A stretch of 62,002 bases of DNA, taken from assembly GCA_964538375.1 (NCBI GenBank), contig CAZIFQ010000019.1:1-62002 (forward strand), in the 5' to 3' direction. Positions 53,933 to 62,002 of the stretch are shown here, piece after piece. How positions within the stretch are numbered: the first letter of the stretch is position 1; each line of letters begins with the position of its first letter. The notes beneath the pieces are model-generated. The model was given only the letters and a program-made list of their open reading frames with translations. It did not search any database and was not told the origin of the DNA. Both the position numbers and the translations under genes were made by a program. This DNA comes from JAUUZQ01 sp964538375. Lineage in GTDB: Bacteria > Bacteroidota > Bacteroidia > Bacteroidales > GCA-2748055.

Positions 53933-54937
53933 CTACAAATCTGCTTCAACAAAGAAAGCCACAAACTTCTCTTTCCGATTGTAAAATTGGTTACTCCAGC
54001 TGCGTCCGTTATACCAGTTCAACCCCATCCTTAGTTTTTTCTTGTTCCACTCTTGTGGAAAAATATATCCAATGCTGCCCGAAATATTTGGAGAGAACGC
54101 ATTGGGCTGATATGCACTTACGTTAATCGCACCAAATACTCCTCCCATGTATTTGTTTGGCAAATAGTATTCAAGTTCAGCTCCACCTTGCAAATTCAGG
54201 TATGCCTCCCGATTTGGTTTATTTTGTCGTGTACCCATAAAGTCCACTCCGGGCATAAAGAATCCGAAATCACCATATACCTGCAGCATTCTCCATTGTT
54301 TAATCCCAAGAAAATAGAGTGGTTGTGCAGCTGCGGAAAGAATAAATTCATCTCTAACCGGTAGCTGAGTGATTTGCAGATCGAAATCTGTAGGCGACTT
54401 TATTTTATCCAAAAATTCATCGCCTATATGTGTGCAGATATGGTGTTTTGAGAAACGCAGTCCAAGCCATTCGGTGGGTCTTCCTGCAATCGCAAAATAA
54501 TAGATGCCATCAAGTCCTATAATATCATGGTTTCCGGCACGCATAAATGTGGGAAGAGTCATCCCCAGGTCAACCTCAACTCCTAAGTTTGGATTGTTTC
54601 TTGGCGAGAATTTGAAAAGACTGAGTCTTATTCCACCATTCATAACCAATTTGCCGAGGTAAGTACCATCGGTATTCACCATGTCAGAATGATCAAAATC
54701 GCTGTATTTCATAGATTGACTGGAGACGCCAAACCTTATGGCAAGTGGATCAGCCAGGTAGGTGGGGTAAAAATTTCTATCTGCAACAATTTGAAGATCC
54801 CAATTCTTAATGGGGACATAAAATCTTGATGTTGTGTCTTGTGCTTGTGCTAAGCTTCCTAGTAGCATCAATGTTATAAATAAGTATTTAATTCGGCCTT
54901 TGGCCTCATTGAGCTCAAATATTTTTCGGTTCTTCAT
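53933..54937 (-). CDS. Outer-membrane beta-barrel-like exported protein
   Basis: A 334-residue protein. The start at 54937 (MKNRKIFELNEAKGR) follows the upstream stop by four bases; a longer form from 54979 would overlap the kelch gene. A hydrophobic leader (YLFITLMLLGSLAQAQ) lies after a polar N-terminus of about 17 residues. The mature part alternates amphipathic strands and turns and ends in FVAFFVEADL, with a terminal aromatic-rich strand, suggesting an outer-membrane barrel. No specific family is recognised. The polar N-terminus is encoded by a repeat element shared with the GH3 gene at 22.7 kb. It is the last gene of an operon with the kelch and macro-domain genes. Confidence 0.75.
   Translation of the reverse strand: MKNRKIFELNEAKGRIKYLFITLMLLGSLAQAQDTTSRFYVPIKNWDLQIVADRNFYPTYLADPLAIRFGVSSQSMKYSDFDHSDMVNTDGTYLGKLVMNGGIRLSLFKFSPRNNPNLGVEVDLGMTLPTFMRAGNHDIIGLDGIYYFAIAGRPTEWLGLRFSKHHICTHIGDEFLDKIKSPTDFDLQITQLPVRDEFILSAAAQPLYFLGIKQWRMLQVYGDFGFFMPGVDFMGTRQNKPNREAYLNLQGGAELEYYLPNKYMGGVFGAINVSAYQPNAFSPNISGSIGYIFPQEWNKKKLRMGLNWYNGRSWSNQFYNRKEKFVAFFVEADL
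54892..54937 (-). repeat. Repeat element forming the N-terminus of the outer-membrane protein gene (copy B)
   Basis: Starts TTCGGCCTTTGGCCTC, then GAGCTCAAA and TTTTCGGTTC before CTTCAT; shared with 22713-22755 over the whole length. It encodes MKNRKIFELNEAKGR in the coding direction. Confidence 0.75.
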
Positions 54938-54941
54938 CTTT

Positions 54942-56090
54942 TTATAATTCTGCTGACCAAACATCATTGTTTTGTCCATTGTTACTGGTAAACCCTCCTA
55001 AAAACCATATTTTATTTTGGAAAATCACCGTGGCATAACTATGCCTTGGCTTAATGGCGGAACCATTTGAATCCATAGAAAATAGCCCCTCGTCGTACCT
55101 CCAGGTTGAATATTCCCTTTCATAGGTGAATCCATAGTGCATCAGGGAAGTGCCCCGTCCGGAGAATGTCCAGAGCGTATTATTAAAAAATTCCATTTCG
55201 TGTTCCATTCTCCAAAATCGATCCTGGGCAAAATCTGTTATGTCGTTTTCGGCTATCCAGTTCACTCCGTCTACTGATGTCCATAACCATTGCCAATCTT
55301 CACTAGGATGACTTGCATTGTTTTCTGCATCGAACATGGGACCATGCTGACCTCCTTGAATATATATCTTTCCAGTTGCAGGATCAACTGCACCAGCATG
55401 ACTGGCTCTCATTCCGTAGTCGTTATTCCAGACCCTCGACCATTCAATACCATCTGTTGATCTCCATACATCATTGAAATACTCCATGGCATATCTGCCA
55501 TCGTGATTTTCCAGTTGGGTGGCTCCTCCGATAATGTAGAGGTATGAAGTATCGTTATGTGTGGCACTAACTGTTACGTGGTTCATCCTGGGAAACCAAT
55601 CATATAATGAATCCAGTGCCGGATAAGTTCTATCCTTTAGCTGCACCCAATTCACTCCATTATTCGATCTCCAGACGTCATTAGTATATTGTCTGTATCC
55701 TGTTTCTTCATCGACTTCAAAGCCACCGACCAGGTACATTGCTTCTCCATTGCCATTGTCAAACACATTAACGGTATGCCCGCGGCGACCATGCCATGGA
55801 GCATTTTCTGTTACCAATGTCCATGTTATGCCATCCTCTGAATTCCAAACATCTTCATAGTAGGTATCATTTCTCACTTCGCCCGGATTGTAACCGCCGA
55901 AAATCCACATCTTCCCATCATATGCTACCGCGGCATGGTCAAACCTGTTTTTCCATTCTGCTTTCTTCGTTGCTTCGGTATAGGTAAACACGCCGTCATA
56001 GGGCTTTGATTCATGCTCTTCATATGATGTAAACTCGCAACCCCAGAGAAACAGGAGCGGTGCGATCCAGAATATTCTGTTCATCTTCAT
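54942..56090 (-). CDS. Kelch-type propeller lipoprotein
   Basis: A 382-residue lipoprotein. The leader ends in a lipobox (LWGC, Cys about 18). About six kelch-like blades follow, each with a GG or FGG turn and a W-containing strand: FDHAAVAYDGKMWIFGGYNP, RRGHTVNVF...YLVGGFE, YIIGGAT, YIQGGQHGP, TFSGRG and FLGGFTSN. A repeated phrase VWNSEDGITWTLV / VWRSNNGVNWVQL / VWRSTDGIEWSRV links the blades. It probably binds ligands or proteins at the envelope. The ATG overlaps the macro-domain stop by four bases (ATGA). Confidence 0.88.
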   Translation of the reverse strand: MKMNRIFWIAPLLFLWGCEFTSYEEHESKPYDGVFTYTEATKKAEWKNRFDHAAVAYDGKMWIFGGYNPGEVRNDTYYEDVWNSEDGITWTLVTENAPWHGRRGHTVNVFDNGNGEAMYLVGGFEVDEETGYRQYTNDVWRSNNGVNWVQLKDRTYPALDSLYDWFPRMNHVTVSATHNDTSYLYIIGGATQLENHDGRYAMEYFNDVWRSTDGIEWSRVWNNDYGMRASHAGAVDPATGKIYIQGGQHGPMFDAENNASHPSEDWQWLWTSVDGVNWIAENDITDFAQDRFWRMEHEMEFFNNTLWTFSGRGTSLMHYGFTYEREYSTWRYDEGLFSMDSNGSAIKPRHSYATVIFQNKIWFLGGFTSNNGQNNDVWSAEL

Positions 56091-56611
56091 CTTTTGTATT
56101 TATTTATTTTCTGATTGTACAGCTTGAAATTAACTTCGTCAAACACAGCAAATATTATACCAGTTATGCTGTTTAACTGTGTTAAATAATCGTTAATTGT
56201 TTTTAAGGCGATTTCAGCTGCCAGGTCTTTAGGGAAACCATATACTCCTGTGGAGATATTTGGGAATGCAATTGTCTTTAAATCATGATTTTGTGCAAGC
56301 TGTAAACTGTTGTAATAGCAAGCAGCCAGGAGTTCTTTTTCCGATTTGTGACCACCTTCCCAAACTGGACCTACAGTATGGATAATATACCTGGCAGGAA
56401 GCTTATATCCTTTGGTTATTTTTGCCTCCCCGGTAACACATCCACCAAGTGCTCTGCATTCCTCCAATAGTTCATCACCTGCAGCTCTGTGTATGGCTCC
56501 ATCAACGCCGCCACCTCCAAGAAGCGAATTGTTGGCTGCGTTGACAATGGCATCAACATTTAAGGTAGTGATGTCTTCACGCAACAGTTCAATAGTAGCT
56601 CGATTACTCAT
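56087..56611 (-). CDS. Macro domain ADP-ribose hydrolase (YmdB-like)
   Basis: A 174-residue single macro domain. The ADP-ribose-binding blocks are IVNAANNSLLGGGGVDGAIH (about residues 20-40), YIIHTVGPVWEGG, and AFPNISTGVYGFP (the distal loop). The overall order matches the YmdB/MacroD group that hydrolyses O-acetyl-ADP-ribose and mono-ADP-ribosyl groups. The start at 56611 (MSNRATIEL) fits the family N-terminus better than 56632. It is the first gene of a three-gene operon with two envelope proteins, an odd pairing for a cytoplasmic enzyme. Confidence 0.9.
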   Translation of the reverse strand: MSNRATIELLREDITTLNVDAIVNAANNSLLGGGGVDGAIHRAAGDELLEECRALGGCVTGEAKITKGYKLPARYIIHTVGPVWEGGHKSEKELLAACYYNSLQLAQNHDLKTIAFPNISTGVYGFPKDLAAEIALKTINDYLTQLNSITGIIFAVFDEVNFKLYNQKINKYKR

Positions 56612-56698
56612 AGCTATAGCTTTTGATAACATAAATAATAGTTAGGGTCGCAACAGAACAGAGAATTGCGGCATTAATATTCTGGTCAAAGTATGGAA

Positions 56699-59152
56699 TT
56701 AAGCTCCCCTGACAACAGCATTTAATTCTTTCTCGAAGGTACGAGAAATGTTCATCATTACTTTATCAATCTGCTTGTCAGTCAGGGTTTTATCTTCATC
56801 CAACAAGATAAAGCTGATGGCATAGGATTTTTTTCCTTGCTCAATTTTATCACCTACATAGATATCAAACAGTTCAATGTGCTTTAAAAGGCGTTTTTCA
56901 GATTTAAAGGCCAGATCTTTGAGTTGTTCAAATTTAACATCCTTGTTCAGCATCAGTGAAAGGTCTCTTTTCACCTCTGGAAATCTTGGAAGTGGTTTGA
57001 AATTTATTTTACTCTTCCTTGCCAGTCGCATGATATGATCCCAGTTGAATTCTGCTGCATATACTTCCTGGCGGATATCAAATTTCTTTAGAAGTTTTTC
57101 GCTCACTTTTCCATAGCTGATTACTTTCCCTTTTCCTGTAAAGCAATCAAGTGCATCGCTGTACGATGGATCTGTAGATTCGCGAACTTCCAATTTCGAA
57201 CTTTGTATTCCCAGTTTACCAAGTAAAAGATCTACAAGAGATTTAATGTGATAGAAAGAGGAAGGGTCATTCTTCGTGGTCCAGTTTTCATGCACATAAT
57301 TCCCAGAAATAAAAACTCCCAGGTGTGACTCTTCGGCATACTTAAGCTGTGGATGGTCGGTTTCTTTTTCGGGATGATGAAAATAGCAAGAGCCAAATTC
57401 ATATAATTTCAAGTCCTGTTTCTTCCGGTTGATATTATAAAGCATGGCTTCCAATCCGCCGTACAGAAGGTTTTGCCTCATCCTGGAAAGATCCTGGCTG
57501 AGCGGATTAAATATCTTCACAACTGAATCATCTTCCTCAGCGAAATATCCTTCGCTGGTGAGAGAATTAGATTTTATCTCCAGGAATCCGATTCCGGAAA
57601 GCATATCAGAGATTGTGTTTACCACTTTCTCTTTGTCTGGTTTTTCAGTATAGGTTAATGTTGAGTTTACGTGTTCGCCAAATTCAACATTATTAAAACC
57701 ATAGATTCTTAATATCTCTTCAACAATATCTACCTCCCTCAGCACGTCAACCCTGTATGGAGGGACAGACAGCAGCATGCCATTATTATCTTTCTTCTCT
57801 ACTGTAATATCCAATGACTCCAGTATATTTTGGATGATATCGGGCGCAATTTCTTTGCCAATCAGGCGTGTGATATTCTTAAAGCTTACTTCAATCTTTT
57901 TATTTTCGACCGGCTCAGGGTAAACATCGATAATTTGTGAAGATATTTTACCTCCGGCAATTTCCTTCATTAGCAGCGCAGCCCTTTGCATGGCCCAGAC
58001 TGTAATGTTAGGATCGGTTCCTCTTTCAAATCGAAATGATGCATCGGTATTTAAGACATGATGACGAGCAGTTTTCCGGATATATACCGGGTCGAAACAA
58101 GCTGACTCCAGGAAAATACTGGTAGTTTCTTTAGTTACCCCTGATTCAATACCTCCAAATACCCCGGCGATACACATTCCACCTTCAGTGTTGCAAATCA
58201 TCAGGTCTTTTTCTCTCAATGCTCTTTCCTTTTCATCCAGGGTAACAAACTTTGTTCCTTCAGGTAAGGTCTGAACGATCACCTTATTACCTTTAATTTT
58301 TTCTGCATCAAATGCATGCAATGGTTGCCCAACTTCGTGAAGAACATAGTTGGTAATATCCACAACATTATTGATAGGTGTTTGCCCTATGGCCCTGAGT
58401 CGATTTTGCAGCCAGGCCGGACTCTCTTCCACTTTCAAATCTGTCAGGGTTAGCGCTGAATATCTTTTGCAACCTGCCGTATCTTTTACCTCAAGTTCAA
58501 TATTGAGATCTGTATTATCTGCTTTGAATCCATCTATCGATGGCCACTTCAGCTCTTCGGTTTTACCATTGTGTTTAAGAAAGGCGAAAAGGTCACGTGC
58601 CACTCCAATGTGTGAAGCTCCGTCAATCCTGTTGGGTGTTAATCCGATTTCAAAAATCGTATCCTTTTCAATCTTGAAATAATCGCTTGCTTTTGAGCCG
58701 GCTTTTGCCTCCTCCTCCAGGACCATGATCCCTTCATGATTGCTGCCCAGTCCAAGTTCATCTTCAGCACATATCATTCCGAAAGATGCTTCTCCCCTGA
58801 TTTTTGCTTTCTTAATGGTAAATCCATCTTCAGCTCCTTCCGGATACAGTGTTGTACCAACGGTGGCAACAGGAACAATTTGACCGGCGGTAACATTGGG
58901 TGCACCACAAACAATTTGTACTGGTTCATCTTCACCAATATCAACAGTAGTAACAGATAATTTATCTGCATTCGGATGAGGACCGCAAGTCAATACCTTA
59001 CCAATCACCACACCTTCGAATCCACCTTTAACAGATTCGAAGTTTTCAATACCTTCTACTTCTAAGCCAGTGTCAGTCAGGATTTTACCAAGTTCAATCG
59101 GCTCAATATCAGTATGGATGTATTGTTTTAACCAGTTATAAGAAATCTTCAT
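56699..59152 (-). CDS. pheT: Phenylalanine–tRNA ligase beta subunit
   Basis: An 817-residue PheT. It has the N-terminal EMAP/tRNA-binding OB domain (about 40-150, VKGGFEGVVIGKVLTCGPHP), B3/B4 editing domain (RLRAIGQTPINNVVDITNYV, GQPLHAFDAEKI), B5 domain and a C-terminal FDX-anticodon-binding domain (PLPRFPEVKRDLSLML). It forms the (alpha-beta)2 phenylalanyl-tRNA synthetase with PheS; pheS is not adjacent, as is common in Bacteroidota. Start and length agree with the family. Confidence 0.97.
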   Translation of the reverse strand: MKISYNWLKQYIHTDIEPIELGKILTDTGLEVEGIENFESVKGGFEGVVIGKVLTCGPHPNADKLSVTTVDIGEDEPVQIVCGAPNVTAGQIVPVATVGTTLYPEGAEDGFTIKKAKIRGEASFGMICAEDELGLGSNHEGIMVLEEEAKAGSKASDYFKIEKDTIFEIGLTPNRIDGASHIGVARDLFAFLKHNGKTEELKWPSIDGFKADNTDLNIELEVKDTAGCKRYSALTLTDLKVEESPAWLQNRLRAIGQTPINNVVDITNYVLHEVGQPLHAFDAEKIKGNKVIVQTLPEGTKFVTLDEKERALREKDLMICNTEGGMCIAGVFGGIESGVTKETTSIFLESACFDPVYIRKTARHHVLNTDASFRFERGTDPNITVWAMQRAALLMKEIAGGKISSQIIDVYPEPVENKKIEVSFKNITRLIGKEIAPDIIQNILESLDITVEKKDNNGMLLSVPPYRVDVLREVDIVEEILRIYGFNNVEFGEHVNSTLTYTEKPDKEKVVNTISDMLSGIGFLEIKSNSLTSEGYFAEEDDSVVKIFNPLSQDLSRMRQNLLYGGLEAMLYNINRKKQDLKLYEFGSCYFHHPEKETDHPQLKYAEESHLGVFISGNYVHENWTTKNDPSSFYHIKSLVDLLLGKLGIQSSKLEVRESTDPSYSDALDCFTGKGKVISYGKVSEKLLKKFDIRQEVYAAEFNWDHIMRLARKSKINFKPLPRFPEVKRDLSLMLNKDVKFEQLKDLAFKSEKRLLKHIELFDIYVGDKIEQGKKSYAISFILLDEDKTLTDKQIDKVMMNISRTFEKELNAVVRGA

Positions 59153-59252
59153 ATTCAGGGATAAAATAGATACGAGTCACAAAAATAGGAAAATTCAATG
59201 ACAGTTTAATGATAGTTCGGTTTACTCATTGGGATCTTTATCACTAATCCTG

Positions 59253-59615
59253 TTACTTCAGCCAGCCCAGTGCGGCGTATTTTGTGCTAAAAACCTTGAA
59301 TTTATAGTTGGGATCCTTGAATCCTTCAGCAAAAAGAGTAGCTAATACAGTCTCGTATGGTTTATCAACAACAATTGCTTCCCGAAGGCTTGAATATTTT
59401 TCAAAGGCCTTTTCAAGTCCTTGAAAAAGCTCAGGCAAATCTTTTATTTCAAATTTAAAAATACAATCTGCTGCATCAATCAAAGTTCTCAGATTTCTTG
59501 GATAGGAGCTTTCTTCAGCAATATGCTTATATAAGTCCATGATATGTTCTTTATCAATAATATCTACGCACTTATAGATTAGAATATCACTATCGCTATT
59601 AAAATGAAATCCCAT
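59253..59615 (-). CDS. STAS/SpoIIAA-like small protein
   Basis: A 120-residue cytoplasmic protein. The alternating strand-helix order (ILIYKCVDIIDKEHIMDLYKHI, LRTLIDAADCIFKF, REAIVVDKPYETVLATLF, YKFKVFSTKYAALGWL) resembles SpoIIAA/STAS-like domains often seen in Bacteroidota. No phosphorylatable Ser can be pinned down. It stands alone between pheT and the Nudix gene. A link to the SpoIIE-type phosphatase at 46.1 kb is conceivable but unsupported. Confidence 0.65.
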   Translation of the reverse strand: MGFHFNSDSDILIYKCVDIIDKEHIMDLYKHIAEESSYPRNLRTLIDAADCIFKFEIKDLPELFQGLEKAFEKYSSLREAIVVDKPYETVLATLFAEGFKDPNYKFKVFSTKYAALGWLK

Positions 59616-59717
59616 CGCAACAGGTATTATTTGTAGCAGCTAACAGTTACAAAAATTGAAAAATTACATGGCTATCTAAATATATGAAAAAACGTTCTGA
59701 CAATTGCTGTTTTTTTA

Positions 59718-60164
59718 CTAACAGTGCTTTTTTTTGTTGGTAATGTAGGATTCGAGTACATCAATAAACTTCCAATGGGCATATGGATAGGTGGCAGAGG
59801 CAGGTGATCTTTCGCTTAGAAGGATCTCTGCGATTTCAGTCTCAGGTAGTTTTTCACGCTGAATTACTTCTGCATAATAAATTCTCCCGTACCTTGTTGA
59901 TCCTTCTATGTTAACACTGTAGTCATGTATCGCAGTCATATCAGCTTTCGTGGTACCGGTTTCTTCGTAAAGCTCCCTTACAGCTGCATCAACTGAAGAT
60001 TCCTCTTTTTCGATATGCCCTGCCGGAAGTTCCCATGAATTGCGTTCTTTATGGCGAACAAAGATCCATTTATCCTGCTCACGTGCCCCAATGATGACAT
60101 AAGTAAGGTCCAATAACTCAAGCATGTCCGGAGGAAAGAATTTTATTGTGGCTGAATCGCTCAT
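59718..60164 (-). CDS. Nudix hydrolase
   Basis: A 148-residue single-domain Nudix enzyme. The Nudix box G49-x5-E-x7-REUxEExGU is complete: GHIEKEESSVDAAVRELYEE followed by TGT. WELPAGHIEK and YAEVIQREKLPETEIAEI fit the small NUDIX fold. The family cleaves nucleoside diphosphate derivatives; the substrate is not readable. It lies on the minus strand with a poly-T stretch beyond its 3' end. Confidence 0.88.
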   Translation of the reverse strand: MSDSATIKFFPPDMLELLDLTYVIIGAREQDKWIFVRHKERNSWELPAGHIEKEESSVDAAVRELYEETGTTKADMTAIHDYSVNIEGSTRYGRIYYAEVIQREKLPETEIAEILLSERSPASATYPYAHWKFIDVLESYITNKKKHC

Positions 60165-60218
60165 AGGGCAAAGATAAGAATTCCTGGGTCAGCCTGGCCG
60201 TCAATTGTCTGAACCGGG

Positions 60219-60437
60219 ATGAGCATTCGGGGCGTATTTGACGGACTCCAGGGCGGACAAGCCTGGTCTTTCAATTATACAGGTCCTGCCAACATGCTGA
60301 ATGATGAAAACATCATTATCATTGGTGATTTAGACACTGATATTGCTGCTCAAAAAACAGCTCAAAAGAAACTGGCAGGCTATGCAAGAAAGGAGATAGA
60401 CCGGATGATAAATAAGCATGGTGAGAAGATGACATAG
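60219..60437 (+). CDS. Short open frame, doubtful gene or remnant
   Basis: A 72-codon frame (MSIRGVFDGLQGGQAWSFNY...) with no recognisable family. A TGA stop lies two codons upstream of the ATG and no ribosome-binding or promoter signal is visible. The second half (NIIIIGDLDTDIAAQKTAQK and a basic tail) reads like the C-terminal end of a larger enzyme. It may be a gene remnant. The following stretch to 60707 holds no gene, only a half-copy of the GACGCGAT repeat near 60663. Confidence 0.3.
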   Translation: MSIRGVFDGLQGGQAWSFNYTGPANMLNDENIIIIGDLDTDIAAQKTAQKKLAGYARKEIDRMINKHGEKMT

Positions 60438-60707
60438 GGGGAGGTAAAAGTACGAAATGCGGTACCCAAGCCCTTCATGCTTGTAATTCCGCGCTTATTC
60501 TTTACGTCCCGTGCGCTTAATATATCCAGTCTCCCTTTGACGATCTTTGATTATTTTATACATTTATAATGGTAAAAATCTACACATATCTTCTTGTTCT
60601 GGGATATTATAGATCAAAGCAGTACTTATTTAAACGCGTTGGCAGTAATTAAGAGCGTACTGTGACGCGATAAATAATTAGAAATAAATTATAAAAACTT
60701 TAAAATT

Positions 60708-62002
60708 ATGGGAAATATAATTAGAACAGTCTTATTCCTTTTAGCATTTAACCAAATCTTGCCGGCGCAAACCGGAAAAATTATTAAGGAATTTAAAACA
60801 CAAGGAAACTATCCGACCGGCATTTGCTTTGACGGTGAAAATCTTTGGCAAGCAGACAGGGAAACTGATAAAATATATTGTACAAATCCCGAAACCGGTC
60901 AACTTGTCCGAGAAATTGAATCTCCGGCCTATTGGACAATGGGTATGGCATGGGACGGAAAATATCTTTGGATTGCCGATTATAGAGGAAGAACCGACAA
61001 ATCGGAAGACTTAGACGGCATGATTTTTAAAGTTGACCCTAAAGACGGAACAATCCTAAAAACATTGCAAGCTCCTTTGAGCAGCCCTAAAGGTTTAACT
61101 TTCGACGGAAAATACCTTTGGCTTGTTGATGATGTCGCTGATAAGGTTATTCAATTTAATCCCGAAGACGGAACTACTATCAGTTCCTTTCAATCGCCTT
61201 CAAACGACCCCAAAGGGATTACTTATGACGGAAAATATTTATGGATATCCGACAGAGGAACTGATGAAATCTATATGGTTGACCCTGCAACAGGCTACGT
61301 AATTATTATTATGGATGCACCTGGACCTTATGTTCACGGATTAACTTTAAATAATGATATATTATGGGCAGTAGATCAGGAAGATGATAAAATCTATCAA
61401 TTAAAAATAAAAGATGATGTGAAATTTATTCGCAAAGATCAGAAATTGCATAAAATTACTTTTAATCACAATACTACATGCTATGGTCCCGGAAAGATAT
61501 TGACTTTAAATGTAAATATCTCATTACCTGAAAACAGGGACAATCAAACCTTATTAAATGAAATAAGTTATAATATAAAACCCACAAAAATAGTTACTGA
61601 TCAATGGGGCCAAAAAACTGCCTTATTTCAATTTAAGGATATTAATCCCGGTCAAAAAATAAGTATTCAAGCAACAACAACAGTTGAAACTTACAATGTC
61701 AGATACTTTCTTTATCCCGAAAAAATGGGTGCTTTAATTGATATTCCTAAAGATATCAAAGAAAAATATTTACAGGATGATGAAAAATATCAAATTAACA
61801 GTGATGAAATTAAAAATGTAATTAAAAATGTTGTCGGCAATGAAAAAAATCCTTATTGGATTATGCGTGAAATACATCAATACTTAATAGGACATTTATA
61901 TTACAATATGGATGGGGCGTGGGATACAGCACCAACAGTGATAAAAAATGGTCACGGTTCGTGTTCTGAATATACTTTTGTATTTATTGCACTTTGCAGA
62001 GC
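60708..62002 (+). CDS. Exported propeller-transglutaminase protein (3' end outside window)
   Basis: An open frame of 431 codons from the ATG at 60708 to the window end, with no stop. A short signal peptide (MGNIIRTVLFLLAFNQILPAQ) is followed by five propeller repeats of about 42 residues with the pattern GLTFDGKYLWLVD (about 40-240), then a beta domain (about 245-355). A transglutaminase-like core begins near 385, with the catalytic Cys in GHGSCSEYTFVFIALC. The His and Asp of the triad lie beyond the edge. It looks more AT-rich in codon choice (AAA, GAA, AAT) than its neighbours. Function is unknown. Confidence 0.82.
   Translation, partial: MGNIIRTVLFLLAFNQILPAQTGKIIKEFKTQGNYPTGICFDGENLWQADRETDKIYCTNPETGQLVREIESPAYWTMGMAWDGKYLWIADYRGRTDKSEDLDGMIFKVDPKDGTILKTLQAPLSSPKGLTFDGKYLWLVDDVADKVIQFNPEDGTTISSFQSPSNDPKGITYDGKYLWISDRGTDEIYMVDPATGYVIIIMDAPGPYVHGLTLNNDILWAVDQEDDKIYQLKIKDDVKFIRKDQKLHKITFNHNTTCYGPGKILTLNVNISLPENRDNQTLLNEISYNIKPTKIVTDQWGQKTALFQFKDINPGQKISIQATTTVETYNVRYFLYPEKMGALIDIPKDIKEKYLQDDEKYQINSDEIKNVIKNVVGNEKNPYWIMREIHQYLIGHLYYNMDGAWDTAPTVIKNGHGSCSEYTFVFIALCR

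Noticed and set aside
60829..61014. A 61-codon frame inside the last gene
   Set aside because: It is out of frame with the long exported protein that runs from 60708 to the window end.
1..62002. Prophage, insertion sequence or integrative element
   Set aside because: No integrase, transposase, phage structural gene or att-like duplication next to the two tRNAs was seen.

Overview
The window reads as chromosomal DNA of a Bacteroidota (class Bacteroidia or a relative). The evidence is a SusC/SusD pair inside a polysaccharide utilization locus (PUL), several secreted proteins ending in type IX secretion (T9SS) sorting domains, SPII lipoproteins with Bacteroidota-type leaders, DUF4251 and DUF2490-like proteins, a GldL-like membrane protein, and several TAnnTTTG boxes typical of Bacteroidota promoters. 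The genus cannot be told from the sequence. No prophage, insertion sequence, rRNA operon or CRISPR array is visible.

Layout. 1-8.9 kb: tRNA-Pro, an Uup-type ABC-F ATPase, a small AbrB-like DNA-binding protein, a KefC-type K+/H+ antiporter with its KefF/G-type flavoprotein, a succinate-semialdehyde dehydrogenase, a membrane-bound LytTR regulator and a SAM methyltransferase. 8.9-17.1 kb: a saccharopine-dehydrogenase-like enzyme with a cupin, a secreted protein of unknown function, tRNA-Ser, a three-gene envelope cluster (lipoprotein, secreted repeat protein, outer-membrane barrel) and a T9SS-exported CotH-like protein. 17.2-32.2 kb: a beta-glucan-type PUL read on the minus strand (small secreted protein, SusC, SusD, GH144-like enzyme, GH3 beta-glucosidase, second GH144-like enzyme with T9SS domain, T9SS-exported lipocalin-like protein). 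Divergent from it is a membrane-spanning sensor/LuxR-type regulator that probably controls it.

32.2-41.1 kb: an MscS-family channel, a decayed LytTR gene, a paraoxonase-like lipoprotein, an SGNH esterase and purL. 41.3-50.0 kb is the most unusual stretch. It holds a candidate HEPN protein (RNxxxH motif) followed by an nSTAND1-type NTPase with a transmembrane segment and WD40-like propeller, a GldL-like membrane protein on the other strand, a TPR/SpoIIE-type phosphatase, a CorA-like two-helix membrane protein and a small unrecognised protein one base behind it. This looks like a conflict or signalling island. 50.1-62.0 kb: acyl-CoA synthetase, DUF4251 protein, anaerobic-sulfatase-maturase-type radical SAM enzyme, an operon of macro domain, kelch lipoprotein and outer-membrane protein, pheT, a STAS-like protein, a Nudix hydrolase, and a propeller-transglutaminase protein cut by the window edge.

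Beyond genes, the window carries several short-repeat classes. Heptanucleotide tandem arrays sit in and around coding regions (GTAAAAA, CAGGNNN, AACGCTC, CCAATGA), including two 28-bp arrays inside the nSTAND1 gene. REP-like palindromes with a GAGACGCGAT arm recur. A ~45-bp element has been built in frame into the N-termini of two unrelated exported proteins.
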